A stretch of DNA of 64,000 nucleotides from Xanthomonas bonasiae (GTDB taxonomy: Bacteria > Pseudomonadota > Gammaproteobacteria > Xanthomonadales > Xanthomonadaceae): contig NZ_JAFIWB010000001.1 in assembly GCF_017163705.1 (NCBI RefSeq), forward strand, positions 372,001 to 436,000, given 5' to 3'. Position 1 is the stretch's first letter. The number at the start of each line of letters is the position of its first letter. The position numbers and the translations under genes were made by a program. The notes beneath the pieces were generated by a model that worked only from the letters and a program-made list of their open reading frames with translations, did not search any database and was not told the origin of the DNA. Positions 54,094-64,000 of the stretch are shown here, in pieces.

Positions 54094-54440
54094 TCCAGCG
54101 CTCCCTTCTTCCACACGTAGATAAAACCGAGGAACAGCATGCCGACGAACAGGCCCATGGTGACCAGGGAGCGAGCGCCCAGGTCCATGAACACCTGCGT
54201 CCACGGCACGATGAAGATGATTTCCAGATCGAAGACGATGAACTGGATCGCGATCAGGTAGTAGCGCACGTCGAACTTCATGCGCGCGTCCTCGAAGGCC
54301 TCGAAGCCGCACTCGTAGGGCGAGAGCTTCTTCGCGTCGGGACGCCGGGGACCGAGGAACCGCCCCACCAGCATCAGCGCGACGCCGATTCCGGTGGCCA
54401 CGATCAGAAACAGTAGGGTGGGCAAATATTCGGCCAGCAC
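54084..54440 (-). CDS. nuoA: NADH-quinone oxidoreductase subunit A
   Basis: 118 residues from a GTG start, with three membrane segments ([21 protein letters not shown] first). The conserved SPYECGFE motif near 42 lies in the loop that contacts NuoD and NuoH; the conserved Asp/Glu of the second helix is in [10 protein letters not shown]. It is the first gene of the nuo operon; 106 bases separate it from the tRNA-Leu gene upstream. Confidence 0.95.
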   Translation of the reverse strand: MLAEYLPTLLFLIVATGIGVALMLVGRFLGPRRPDAKKLSPYECGFEAFEDARMKFDVRYYLIAIQFIVFDLEIIFIVPWTQVFMDLGARSLVTMGLFVGMLFLGFIYVWKKGALEWE

Positions 54441-54546
54441 TCGCAATTCTCTCTTGCCTGTGCCCGCGCGCGTGCCGCGCAGGCATGGGATAGACGATCT
54501 TCCGGCAAGAACATGACGTTCCTGCCCAGAAACCGTAGCCAAACAA

Positions 54547-54631
54547 TGGTGCCCAAGAGGGGACTCGAACCCCTACGACCTAAGTCGCTACCACCTCAAG
54601 GTAGTGCGTCTACCAATTCCGCCACCTGGGC
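54547..54631 (-). tRNA. leuU: tRNA-Leu (anticodon GAG)
   Basis: An 85-base class II tRNA with a long variable arm and encoded CCA. Acceptor GCCCAGG pairs with the 3' TTGGGC-type arm; the anticodon loop TTGAGGT carries GAG. It sits between secG and nuoA, all on the minus strand. In E. coli the corresponding leuU follows secG as well. A TACAAT box at 54672-54667 may be its -10. Confidence 0.95.
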
Positions 54632-54679
54632 TTGCGTATCGCGCGCAGCATCCCGCCGCGCAACATATTGTAACCGTCT

Positions 54680-55117
54680 TCAGTCTTTCTGCGATGGGGC
54701 AGGCGACTTTTGTTGTGCATTTTCCGGCGCCTGCTGCGCGGGCACCGCAGCGGCAGGTGCGGCGGCGGCCGGCGCGGTCGAGGCCGGGGCCTGCGGGATC
54801 TGCAGCTCGCCGGCCGGTGCCGCCGGCGACGGGGTCGCGGCCTGCGACATCACGCCGAGGTTGGCCTCCGCGGCCGGGCGCGCGCTGTGGCCGGCATACC
54901 AGGCCATGAACAGGCTGATGCCGAAGAACACCACCGCCAGCCACTTGGTCGACTTGGACAGGAAGTTGGACGCGCCGCGCGATCCGAACACGGTGCCGGA
55001 CGCACCCGCGCCGAAGCCCGACCCCGCCGCCGCGCCGGAACCGCGCTGCATCAGGATGAGCGCGATCATCGCGATCGCCACCAGCACGTAGACCACATTG
55101 AGGATGACCATCAGCAT
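54680..55117 (-). CDS. secG: Protein-export membrane protein SecG
   Basis: 145 residues, of which the first 75 are the SecG core with two membrane segments (VVYVLVAIAMIALILMQRG and WLAVVFFGISLFMAWYAG) and the GSGFGAGASGTVFGSRG motif between them. The second half is a low-complexity Ala/Pro/Gln tail. SecG stimulates protein translocation through SecYE. ATG 55111 is an alternative start. It is 65 bases from tpiA, the usual tpiA-secG order. Confidence 0.95.
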   Translation of the reverse strand: MLMVILNVVYVLVAIAMIALILMQRGSGAAAGSGFGAGASGTVFGSRGASNFLSKSTKWLAVVFFGISLFMAWYAGHSARPAAEANLGVMSQAATPSPAAPAGELQIPQAPASTAPAAAAPAAAVPAQQAPENAQQKSPAPSQKD

Positions 55118-55182
55118 TTCGAAATCCGTCCGGACAGTTGCGACTTGAGTAGCGAGCGGCCGCCAGCACGGCGACCGTTCGG

Positions 55183-55938
55183 TTAACGGGCGGCCGCCGC
55201 TCGCGCGATGGCCAGGAAATCCTGGGCGACCAGCGAAGCGCCGCCGACCAGCCCGCCATCGACGTCCGGCTGCGCGAACAGCTCGGCGGCGTTGTCGGGC
55301 TTGACGCTGCCCCCATACAGGAGCGGCAGCGAATCAGCGATTCTAGCATCGTGGGCGGCGACTTCGCCACGGATGAAGGCGTGTACCGCCTGCGCCTGGG
55401 CCGGGCTGGCGGTGCGCCCGGTGCCGATCGCCCACACCGGCTCGTAGGCGACCACGGCCTGGGCGAAGCCCTGCGCGCCGACCAGCGCCAGCACCGGCGC
55501 CAGCTGCGCGGCGATGACCGATTCAGTCTGGCCGGCCTCGCGCTGCTCCAGGGTCTCGCCCACGCACAGGATCGGGATCAGCCCGGCATGCAGCGCCGCG
55601 GCGAACTTGCGCGCGACCAGCTCGCTGTTCTCGTGATGGTACTGGCGCCGCTCCGAATGTCCGACCAGGCCGTACTCGGCCCCGACATCGACCAGCATCG
55701 CCGCCGACACCTCGCCGGTGTAGGCGCCCTTCTCGTTGCTGCTCACGTCCTGCGCGCCGAAGCGCAACGCATGGTCCTCGAAATCCTCGATCAGGTCGCC
55801 CAGGTAAGGCAGCGGCGGCAGGATCACCACCTCCACGCCGTCGGCGGGCAGGCCTGTGGCCACCTCATGCACCAGCGCGGTGGCGAAATGGCGGTTGCCG
55901 TGCAGCTTCCAGTTTCCGGCTACGATCTTGCGTCGCAT
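55183..55938 (-). CDS. tpiA: Triosephosphate isomerase
   Basis: 251 residues. Lys in GNWKLHG (residue 11), His in LVGHSERR near 94 and Glu in YEPVWAIGTG near 166 are all present, with the GGSVKPDN phosphate-binding loop near 210. It interconverts glyceraldehyde 3-phosphate and dihydroxyacetone phosphate. Start chosen at MRRKIVAGNWK; the frame upstream has no coding character. Confidence 0.98.
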   Translation of the reverse strand: MRRKIVAGNWKLHGNRHFATALVHEVATGLPADGVEVVILPPLPYLGDLIEDFEDHALRFGAQDVSSNEKGAYTGEVSAAMLVDVGAEYGLVGHSERRQYHHENSELVARKFAAALHAGLIPILCVGETLEQREAGQTESVIAAQLAPVLALVGAQGFAQAVVAYEPVWAIGTGRTASPAQAQAVHAFIRGEVAAHDARIADSLPLLYGGSVKPDNAAELFAQPDVDGGLVGGASLVAQDFLAIARAAAAR

Positions 55939-56065
55939 CGGCGCGTTCTCCCGCGAAAAAGTGCCGAAAGGATAGCCGATGCGCGGTGAGGCCCGGCACC
56001 GCCGCCGCGCTTCGCCGCGTCCGCTGCCGCCCTGCCCCATCCTCTGCCGCCTCTGCGAGACCGCC

Positions 56066-56863
56066 ATGCCCCAGCCTTCCGGCCATGCCCTGATCACCGG
56101 CGCCTCCAGCGGCATCGGCCGCGAGATCGCCCGCGAATACGCGCGCCGCGGCGTGCCGTTGATCCTCAGCGCGCGGCGCGAGGCGCTGCTGCAGGCGCTG
56201 GCCGAAGAATTGCGCGCGCAGGTGCCGGTGCAGATCGTGGTCGCCGACCTGGCCGACCCGGCGGCACCGGCCGCGCTGGTGGCCGAACTGGAACGGCGCG
56301 GCCTGACGGTGCGGATCCTGGTCAACAACGCCGGCTACGGCGTGCCGGGACGCTTTCCCGACAGCGACTGGGCCACCCACGCCGCGTTCCTGCAGGTGAT
56401 GGTCGGCGCGGTCTGCGAGCTGACCTGGCGCCTGCTGCCAGCGCTGCGCGCCAGCGGCCACGGCCGCATCCTCAACGTCGCCTCGTTCGCCGCGCTGGTG
56501 CCCGGTGCCGACGGGCAGACCCTGTATGCGGCGGCGAAGAGCTTCATGCTGCGCTTCAGCGAATCGCTGGCGCTGGAAAATGCCGACCGCGGCGTCAACG
56601 TCTGCGCGCTGTGCCCGGGTTTCACCTGGTCCGAATTCCACGACGTGACCGGCACCCGCGAACAGATGGACAAGCTGCCGCGCTGGGCCTGGCTGCAGAC
56701 CGCCGCGGTCGCGCGCGCCGGCATCGACGGCGCCGAGCGCGGCCACGTGCGGGTGGTGCCGGGCGCGTTCTACCGCGCGCTGCTGGGCCTGGTCGCATTG
56801 CTGCCGAACGCGCTGCTGCTGAAAGCGATGCGGCGCGGCTCGCAGCGGATCAGGCCGTTGTGA
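56066..56863 (+). CDS. Short-chain dehydrogenase/reductase
   Basis: 265 residues from ATG 56066. Classical SDR motifs: TGASSGIG near 10-17 for NAD(P), NNAGYG near 88, catalytic Ser in NVASFAA near 138 and YAAAK near 153. The C-terminal part (ARAGIDGAERGHVRVVPG and a hydrophobic end) resembles DltE/YqjQ-like SDRs of unknown substrate. It is divergent from tpiA, with 127 bases between them, and convergent with the 2OG oxygenase gene. Confidence 0.88.
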   Translation: MPQPSGHALITGASSGIGREIAREYARRGVPLILSARREALLQALAEELRAQVPVQIVVADLADPAAPAALVAELERRGLTVRILVNNAGYGVPGRFPDSDWATHAAFLQVMVGAVCELTWRLLPALRASGHGRILNVASFAALVPGADGQTLYAAAKSFMLRFSESLALENADRGVNVCALCPGFTWSEFHDVTGTREQMDKLPRWAWLQTAAVARAGIDGAERGHVRVVPGAFYRALLGLVALLPNALLLKAMRRGSQRIRPL

Positions 56864-56865
56864 GG

Positions 56866-56981
56866 CCGGGATTGGGGATTCGGGATTGGGGATTCGCAAA
56901 GCCGGGGCGTGCACCGCGGACGCAAACGCCAGCGCGGGAATCCGCTCTTGCGAACCCCCAATCCCGAATCCCCAATCCCGG
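56866..56981. repeat. Inverted heptamer arrays between convergent genes
   Basis: 56866-56897 carries GGGATTGGGGATTCG-type units; 56951-56981 is the inverse set. They flank 53 bases and lie just between the ends of the SDR gene (plus) and the 2OG oxygenase gene (minus). Pairing would make a long hairpin at both 3' ends. Confidence 0.88.
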
Positions 56982-56983
56982 CT

Positions 56984-57922
56984 TCAAATCAGCTTGATCT
57001 CGCGCAACCGCTCCTCCAGATACCCCTGCGCGGTGATCGGCTCGGGATAGCGACTGGGGTTGTCGGCGCTGATGCACGACGGCAGCACGTCGATGACGAA
57101 ATCCGGGTTCGGGTGCAGGAAGAACGGCACCGAGTAGCGCGGCTGCCGCGCCTGTTCGCCCGGCGGGTTGACCACGCGGTGGGTGGTCGAGGGATACACG
57201 TGGTTGGTCAGGCGCTGCAGCATGTCGCCAATGTTGACCACGATGGTGTCGGCGTCGGAGGTGAACGGCACCCACTCGCCCTGCTTGGACTTCACTTCCA
57301 GGCCGGCGGCGCTGGCGCCGACCAGCAGGGTGATCAGGTTGATGTCCTCGTGCGCGCCGGCACGCACGTTGGGGATGTCGTCGGCGGTGATCGGCGGGTA
57401 GTGGATCGGGCGCAGGATCGCGTTGCCCGAATCGGTCTTGTCGGCGAAGTAGTGCTCGGGCAGGCCGATATGCAGCGCCAGCGCCGCGAGCACGCGCGCG
57501 CCGAGCTGGTCCAGCGCCTGGTACAGGCCGTAGCCGTGCTCGCGGAAGCCCGGCACTTCGCTCGGCCACAGGTTCGGCAGCATGACGTCGCGATACTTGG
57601 AATCCTCGCCGATCTCGCGGCCGATATGCCAGAACTCCTTCAGGTCGAAGTGCTTGGAGTCCTTGGCGGTCTCCACGCCGAACGCGGTATAGCCGCGCGC
57701 GCCACCGCTGCCGGGCACGTGGTACTTGCGCTTGACCTCCTCCGGCAAGGCGAAGAATGCCTTGAACACGCCATAGGCCGCATCGATCTGCGCCTGCGCG
57801 ATGCCATGGTTGCGGATGCCGGCGAAGCCCCACTCGCGGTAGGCCGCGCCCAGTTCGGCGACGAAGGCGTCGCGGTCGGTGTCGAAGCGGGTGATGTCCA
57901 GGGTCGGGATGCGCGCAGTCAT
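56984..57922 (-). CDS. 2-oxoglutarate/Fe(II)-dependent oxygenase, isopenicillin-N-synthase family
   Basis: 312 residues. The Fe(II) facial triad is seen as HEDINLITLL (His and Asp, near 195) and the His of STTHRVVNP near 250; RYSVPFF supplies the Arg that binds 2-oxoglutarate. The N-terminus has the DIOX_N-type start (IPTLDITRFDTDRDAF). Substrate is unknown: the family covers ethylene-forming, hydroxylating and ring-closing enzymes. No biosynthetic gene cluster is beside it. Confidence 0.9.
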   Translation of the reverse strand: MTARIPTLDITRFDTDRDAFVAELGAAYREWGFAGIRNHGIAQAQIDAAYGVFKAFFALPEEVKRKYHVPGSGGARGYTAFGVETAKDSKHFDLKEFWHIGREIGEDSKYRDVMLPNLWPSEVPGFREHGYGLYQALDQLGARVLAALALHIGLPEHYFADKTDSGNAILRPIHYPPITADDIPNVRAGAHEDINLITLLVGASAAGLEVKSKQGEWVPFTSDADTIVVNIGDMLQRLTNHVYPSTTHRVVNPPGEQARQPRYSVPFFLHPNPDFVIDVLPSCISADNPSRYPEPITAQGYLEERLREIKLI

Positions 57923-57960
57923 GGCGGGAACCGTAGTCGTGAAAGGGAAAGACGCCGCGA

Positions 57961-58050
57961 TCAGATCAGCAGGCGGTACAGCAGGTAGAAGGTGGCCGCC
58001 TTGGCAACGACCACCGCGACGCCGATGGCGATCGACTCACGCCGCGTCAC
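57961..58050 (-). CDS. Putative 29-residue membrane protein overlapping glmM
   Basis: A 30-codon frame with GTG at 58050 and TGA at 57961-57963. The product begins [10 protein letters not shown], then a hydrophobic run of Val, Ala, Leu and Phe with one Lys, ending LLYRLLI, so one short transmembrane helix with a basic N-terminus is likely. It starts 14 bases inside the end of glmM in another frame, as a translationally coupled small gene would. Without conservation data it remains a candidate only. Confidence 0.35.
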   Translation of the reverse strand: MTRRESIAIGVAVVVAKAATFYLLYRLLI

Positions 58051-59386
58051 GGACCGCCTCGGCGAGTTTTTCCAGGGTGTCGCGCATCAGCGCGGCATCG
58101 TCGGCCTCGACCGTGACCCGCACCACCGGCTCGGTGCCGGACGGACGCAGGAACGCGCGCCCGCGGCCCTGCACCGCCGCCTGCGCCGCGGCCAGCGCGG
58201 CCTGCACGCTGGCCGCCTCGGCCGGGCGCGCGCCTTGCTGCAGGCGCACGTTGACGGTCTGCTGCGGCACCTTGCGCAGGCCCTGCAGCGCCTGGCGCAG
58301 GCTCTGCCGCGAGCGCTTGAGCACCTCCAGCACCTGCAGCGCGCTGACGATGGCGTCGCCGGTGGTGGCGCGGTCCAGGCACAGCATGTGTCCGGAGGTC
58401 TCGCCGCCGAGCACGCCGCCGTGCTCGACCAGCGCCTGGTGCACGTAGCGGTCGCCGACCTTGACCCGCAGGAACGGCAACTGCAGCGCGGCCAGGGCCT
58501 GTTCCAGCCCGTAATTGGTCATCAGCGTGCCGACCACCGGCCCGCGCAGGCGGCCGCTGGCCTGCCAGCCGCAGGCCAGCACGTACAGCAGGTCGTCGCC
58601 GTCGACCGGGTTGCCCTGGTCGTCGGCCATCAGCACCCGGTCGCCGTCGCCGTCGAAGGCGATGCCCAACTGCGCGCCATGCTGGCGCACGTTGCTGGCG
58701 AGGTTGTCGATGTGCATCGAGCCGACCCCGGCGTTGATGTTGAGCCCGTCCGGCGCGGCGCCGATCGCGATCACCTCGGCGCCCAACTCGCGGAACAGCA
58801 GCGGCGCGATGTGGTAGGTCGCGCCGTGCGCGCAGTCCAGCACCACCTTCAGCCCGCGCAGGTCGAAACCGCGCGGCACGCTGGCCTTGCAGAACTCGAT
58901 ATAGCGGCCGATCGCGTCGCGCGCGCGCATCGCCTTGCCCAGGCGCTCGGATTCCACCGTGGCGAACGGCGCGTCGAGCGCCGCTTCGATCGCGCTCTCG
59001 GTGGCGTCGTCGAGCTTCTCGCCCTCGGCGGAAAAGAACTTGATGCCGTTGTCGTAGTGCGGATTGTGCGAAGCGCTGATCACGATGCCGGCGTCGGCGC
59101 CGAGCGTGCGGGTCAGGAACGCCACCGCCGGCGTGGGCATCGGCCCGAGCAACTGCACGTCGGCCCCGGCGGCGACCAGCCCGGCCTCCAGCGCCGATTC
59201 GAACATGTAGCCGGAAATGCGCGTGTCCTTGCCGATCACCACCGTCGGCCGCGCAGTGCCGGCGCTGCCGGCGCCGAGCACGCGGCCCAGCGCATTGCCC
59301 AGGCGCATCACGAAATCGGCGGAAATGGCGCCCTGTCCGACCCGGCCGCGGATGCCGTCGGTGCCGAAGTACTTGCGAGTGCTCAT
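58037..59386 (-). CDS. glmM: Phosphoglucosamine mutase
   Basis: 449 residues. The phosphoserine loop ISASHNP is near 102, the Mg-binding DGDGDR near 245, the sugar-binding GEXSGH-type loop (GGETSGHM) near 325 and the phosphate-binding [11 protein letters not shown] near 415. It converts glucosamine-6-phosphate to glucosamine-1-phosphate for peptidoglycan and LPS. Start chosen at [15 protein letters not shown] heptamer-repeat region of 142 bases separates it from accD on the same strand. Confidence 0.97.
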   Translation of the reverse strand: MSTRKYFGTDGIRGRVGQGAISADFVMRLGNALGRVLGAGSAGTARPTVVIGKDTRISGYMFESALEAGLVAAGADVQLLGPMPTPAVAFLTRTLGADAGIVISASHNPHYDNGIKFFSAEGEKLDDATESAIEAALDAPFATVESERLGKAMRARDAIGRYIEFCKASVPRGFDLRGLKVVLDCAHGATYHIAPLLFRELGAEVIAIGAAPDGLNINAGVGSMHIDNLASNVRQHGAQLGIAFDGDGDRVLMADDQGNPVDGDDLLYVLACGWQASGRLRGPVVGTLMTNYGLEQALAALQLPFLRVKVGDRYVHQALVEHGGVLGGETSGHMLCLDRATTGDAIVSALQVLEVLKRSRQSLRQALQGLRKVPQQTVNVRLQQGARPAEAASVQAALAAAQAAVQGRGRAFLRPSGTEPVVRVTVEADDAALMRDTLEKLAEAVRDAA

Positions 59387-59390
59387 GCGG

Positions 59391-59525
59391 CTGGGAATGG
59401 GGAATAGGGAATCGGGAATGGGGCAAAGCCCGGGAATTGCGCCGGCCCGACGAAGCGCGCGCTCGATGCGCAATCCATCCGCCGCGCGGCACCACGATTC
59501 CCGATTCCCGATTCCCGATTCCCGG
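59391..59525. repeat. Inverted heptamer arrays between accD and glmM
   Basis: 59391-59423 has GGGAATGGGGAATAG-type units; 59495-59525 has four ATTCCCG units, the inverse. The central 71 bases are not repetitive. Same family as 33361 and 56866. Confidence 0.85.
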
Positions 59526-59528
59526 CCT

Positions 59529-60419
<891 letters not shown>

Positions 60420-60819
60420 GCGGAATGACGATCCAGTCGCGCGGCCCACCAGGCCGCCAAGGGGCGACAGTCTAGCGCGCCGCCAGATATCGCGCCGCAA
60501 CGAGGTCATGCGGGCCGCCGCGCCGCGCCGGTTGATGCGCCGCAACATCCCTGCCCCGTTGCCGGCGCGCAATCGGGTCGCATGGCAAGCGGGGGCTTGC
60601 CTCCCCCCTCCCGGCGGGGCGGGCGGGCACGGCCTGCGCGCCAACAGCGCGTGCCGTGAAGCGCCCGCGCTGTTGGCGCGAACCGGGCGCAACGCCGAAG
60701 ATACGGGCGAAGCCGCGCAGGCTGCCCCTCGCCTCCAGAAAATCCGCAGCCGAGCCGCTACCGCAGACGCCTGCCGACCTTGCCGCCGGACGGCACCGAC
60801 CGCCGACGGATACGAGCCC
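60420..60819. other. 400-base gap between trpA and accD with a perfect inverted repeat
   Basis: No gene is accepted here. A perfect 15-base inverted repeat lies at 60637-60651 and 60666-60680 (arms CGCGCCAACAGCGCG), 14 bases apart. A GC-rich tract (GGGGGCTTGCCTCCCCCCTCC) lies at 60587-60610. The hairpin has no T-run, so it is not a typical terminator; accD probably has its own promoter in this gap. Confidence 0.6.
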
Positions 60820-61635
60820 TCACTCCTCGTCCAGCGCCTGCCGCAGCGGCGCCAGGAACGCCAGCGCGCGTTCGCGCACCGCCTCCAAGGTGGCCGCCTC
60901 GGCCAGCGCCGCGACCAGCGCGCTGCCGACCACCACGCCGTCGGCGTCCACCGCCATGGCCCTGGCGCTGGCCGCATCCTTGATCCCGAACCCGGCCACC
61001 ACCGGCACCGGCGAACGCGCGCGCAGCTGACGCAGGCGGTCGCCGGCGGCGCGGGTGTCGAGGTGGTCGGCACCGGTGACGCCGGCGAAGCTGACGTAGT
61101 ACAGGTAGCCGCGCGCCGCATCGCACAACAGGCCGATACGCGCGTCGCTGGTGGTCGGCGAGGCCAGCACGATCAGGTCCAGGCCGGCGGCGGCGAAGAT
61201 CGCCAGGGTCTCGGCCGACTCTTCCGGCGGCAGATCGACCAGCAGCACGCCGTCCACGCCGGCCGCCACCGCCTCCTCGGCGAAACGCGCGGTGCCGTGG
61301 ATCTCGACCGGGTTGAGGTAGCCCATCAGCACCACCGGCGTGGTCGCGTCGTCGCGGCGGAACGCGCTGACCGTTTCCAGCACATAGGCCAGGCCGGCGC
61401 CGCGCGCCAAGGCGCGTTCGGAACTGCGCTGGATGGTGGGGCCGTCGGCCATCGGGTCGGAGAACGGCACGCCCAGTTCGATCACGTCGGCGCCGGCCTC
61501 GACCAGCGCGTGCATCGCCGGCAGCGTCGCCTCCAGCGACGGATCGCCGGCGGTGACGAACGGGATCAGTGCCTTGCGCCCGGCCTGGCGCAGCGCATCG
61601 AAGCGCGTGGCGATGCGGTTCGCGGCGCGGCTCAT
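60820..61635 (-). CDS. trpA: Tryptophan synthase alpha chain
   Basis: 271 residues. Catalytic Glu in [18 protein letters not shown] near 50 and Asp in [12 protein letters not shown] near 130; [14 protein letters not shown] near 175 and [10 protein letters not shown] near 210 bind phosphate. It cleaves indole-3-glycerol phosphate to indole. Its start overlaps the stop of a 51-codon ORF as ATGA. Confidence 0.98.
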   Translation of the reverse strand: MSRAANRIATRFDALRQAGRKALIPFVTAGDPSLEATLPAMHALVEAGADVIELGVPFSDPMADGPTIQRSSERALARGAGLAYVLETVSAFRRDDATTPVVLMGYLNPVEIHGTARFAEEAVAAGVDGVLLVDLPPEESAETLAIFAAAGLDLIVLASPTTSDARIGLLCDAARGYLYYVSFAGVTGADHLDTRAAGDRLRQLRARSPVPVVAGFGIKDAASARAMAVDADGVVVGSALVAALAEAATLEAVRERALAFLAPLRQALDEE

Positions 61636-61783
61636 GCGCAGCCCTCGACCAGTTGCACGGCGTCCCAGCTTCCCCAGCACATCGATGTCACGTTGCCTTC
61701 TCCGGTGTCGTAGCGGACCGCGAGCCCGTGTTGCGGGTCGCGCCAAGTCAGATAACGATCCTTGCCGTCGTCGCCAGGTTCGT

Positions 61784-61787
<4 letters not shown>
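61632..61787 (-). CDS. Unrecognised 51-residue protein encoded between trpB and trpA
   Basis: A 52-codon frame with a GTG start whose GTGA overlaps the trpB stop; its own stop overlaps the trpA start as ATGA. It is thus tightly coupled at both ends, which argues for a real gene. The product begins [15 protein letters not shown], has an aromatic middle ([18 protein letters not shown]) and ends with [13 protein letters not shown], including two Cys and three Trp. It has no signal or membrane segment. I do not know a family for it. A function in tryptophan synthesis or its control is only inferred from position. Confidence 0.7.
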
Positions 61788-63001
<1,214 letters not shown>

Positions 63002-63096
63002 GGCGATCACGGCAAGTAGGACAGGCCTGCACTTTAGCGCACGCGTCGCCCGGCAAAAACCGATAAAGTCTGAGCATACCCGTCAGGAAATCTCAC
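63002..63096. promoter_or_regulatory. Divergent trpB/LysR control region
   Basis: 95 bases. On the minus strand TAAAGT (63036-63031) is a likely -10 of trpB with a poor -35, as expected for an activated promoter. On the plus strand another TAAAGT lies at 63064-63069 before the regulator. A dyad CTGA-N9-TCAG at 63070-63086 is a candidate LysR-type operator, centred about 54 bases upstream of the presumed trpB start. Confidence 0.5.
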
Positions 63097-63999
63097 ATGT
63101 CCAATCTGCGCCGCCTGCCTTCGCTGAACGCCCTGCGCGCGTTCGAGGCCGCCGCGCGGCTGCGCAGCGTCGGCGGCGCGGCGGCCGAACTGCACGTCAC
63201 CCACGGCGCGGTCAGCCGCCAGATCCGGCTGCTGGAGGAGGAACTGGGGCTGGCGCTGCTGCAGCGCGAGGGCCGCGGCATCCGCCCGACCGCGGCCGGC
63301 GAGCGGCTGCGCGACGCGGCCGGCGGCGCCTTCGCCCAGTTGCAGGACGCGGTGGCGGAACTGCGCCGGCCGGCACGGCCCAGCGCCCTGGTGCTCGGCT
63401 GCCCGGGCAGCATCCTGGCGCGCTGGATGATTCCGCGACTGCAGGCGCTGCAGCGCGACCTGCCCGCGCTGACCCTGCATCTGTCCGCGCACGAAGGCGA
63501 GTTCGGCGCCGACCTGGACGGGCTGGACGCGGCGCTGCTGCTCGGCCAGGCGCCATGGCCGGAGAGCTGGCAGGTGTACGTGCTGGCGCCGGAGCGGATC
63601 GGCCCGGTGCTCAGCCCGGCGCTGCCGCAGGCGCAGACGCTGGCGGCCGGCCCGCCCTCGGCGCTGCTGCAGCAACCGCTGCTGCACACCGCCTCGCGCC
63701 CGCAGGCGTGGCCGTCCTGGGCGCAGGCGCATGGCGTGGACCCTGCGGCGCTGCGCTACGGCACCGGTTTCGAACACCTGTACTACCTGCTCGAAGCGGC
63801 GCTGGCCGGCATCGGCGTGGCGATCGCGCCGCAGCCGCTGGTCGCCGACGACCTGGCCAACGGACGCCTGCTGGCGCCGTGGGGCTTCGCCGAGACCGGC
63901 GGCGAGTGGGCGCTGTGCACGCGCCGGGAAACGCAGGACCCGCGGGTGCAGGCATTGGCGCGCTGGCTGGCTGGCGAGTTGCGGCTGTGCGGCGGCTAA
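63097..63999 (+). CDS. LysR-family regulator, TrpI/GcvA type
   Basis: 300 residues. The winged helix-turn-helix (LPSLNALRAFEAAARLRSVG, then HVTHGAVSRQIRLLEEELG) fills residues 5-65; a LysR substrate-binding domain follows from about 90 to the end. The LPSLNALRAFEAAAR opening is shared by GcvA- and TrpI-type regulators. Divergence from trpB mirrors trpI/trpBA in Pseudomonas, where TrpI with indoleglycerol phosphate activates trpBA. The stop is TAA, one base before the window edge. Confidence 0.9.
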   Translation: MSNLRRLPSLNALRAFEAAARLRSVGGAAAELHVTHGAVSRQIRLLEEELGLALLQREGRGIRPTAAGERLRDAAGGAFAQLQDAVAELRRPARPSALVLGCPGSILARWMIPRLQALQRDLPALTLHLSAHEGEFGADLDGLDAALLLGQAPWPESWQVYVLAPERIGPVLSPALPQAQTLAAGPPSALLQQPLLHTASRPQAWPSWAQAHGVDPAALRYGTGFEHLYYLLEAALAGIGVAIAPQPLVADDLANGRLLAPWGFAETGGEWALCTRRETQDPRVQALARWLAGELRLCGG

Positions 64000-64000
64000 G

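Overview
The window is a high-GC chromosomal segment from a gammaproteobacterium, most likely Xanthomonas or a close relative in the Xanthomonadaceae. The evidence is the protein sequences, the order metY-rimP-nusA-infB-rbfA-truB-rpsO-pnp, the trpB/LysR divergon, the short SecG, and dispersed intergenic repeats of the GGGATTC and TGTAGGAGCGGC types. I see no prophage, insertion sequence, CRISPR array, plasmid origin or recognisable defence island. This is a core region with an accessory catabolic cluster at its left end.

Layout. (1) 1-8663: a minus-strand operon for trans-4-hydroxy-L-proline catabolism. It encodes an epimerase, a three-part FAD/2Fe-2S D-hydroxyproline dehydrogenase, a DHDPS-fold deaminase and a 2-oxoglutarate-semialdehyde dehydrogenase, followed by an M24 Xaa-Pro-type peptidase and a DUF885 lipoprotein cut by the window edge. 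A PAS-AraC regulator is divergent from it. (2) 8833-11736: ftsY, mutY and yggX. (3) 11882-17271: envelope-type proteins (DUF6491 lipoprotein, VWA lipoprotein, M48 peptidase, SUMF1-like lipoprotein). (4) 17375-22195: rnd, an H-NS-type protein, tRNA-Ala(CGC), a 55-codon ORF, cheW and a chemoreceptor gene with a FliA-like promoter. (5) 22669-29440: a 1455-residue Lhr helicase, a DUF3175 protein and a GAF-EAL protein. (6) 29668-39376, minus: the translation/RNA operon from initiator tRNA to pnp. (7) 39587-54440, minus: the complete 14-gene nuoA-N respiratory complex I operon, followed upstream by tRNA-Leu(GAG), secG and tpiA. (8) 56066-60419: an SDR gene, a 2OG-Fe(II) oxygenase, a possible 29-codon membrane ORF, glmM and accD. 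(9) 60820-63999: trpB, an unrecognised 51-codon ORF, trpA, and a divergent LysR regulator of TrpI type.

How the parts work together. The left cluster should take hydroxyproline, perhaps released from hydroxyproline-rich plant or animal proteins, to 2-oxoglutarate. The nuo genes make the proton-pumping NADH dehydrogenase. The rimP-to-pnp set covers ribosome maturation, transcription elongation, initiation and RNA decay. The trp genes finish tryptophan synthesis.

The least explained items are the small coupled ORFs in trpBA and next to glmM, the repeat families at gene ends, the SUMF1-like protein without the catalytic cysteines, and the histidine-rich loop of NuoL. Most starts were chosen from overlaps, ribosome binding sites and family lengths. 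No database search was possible.
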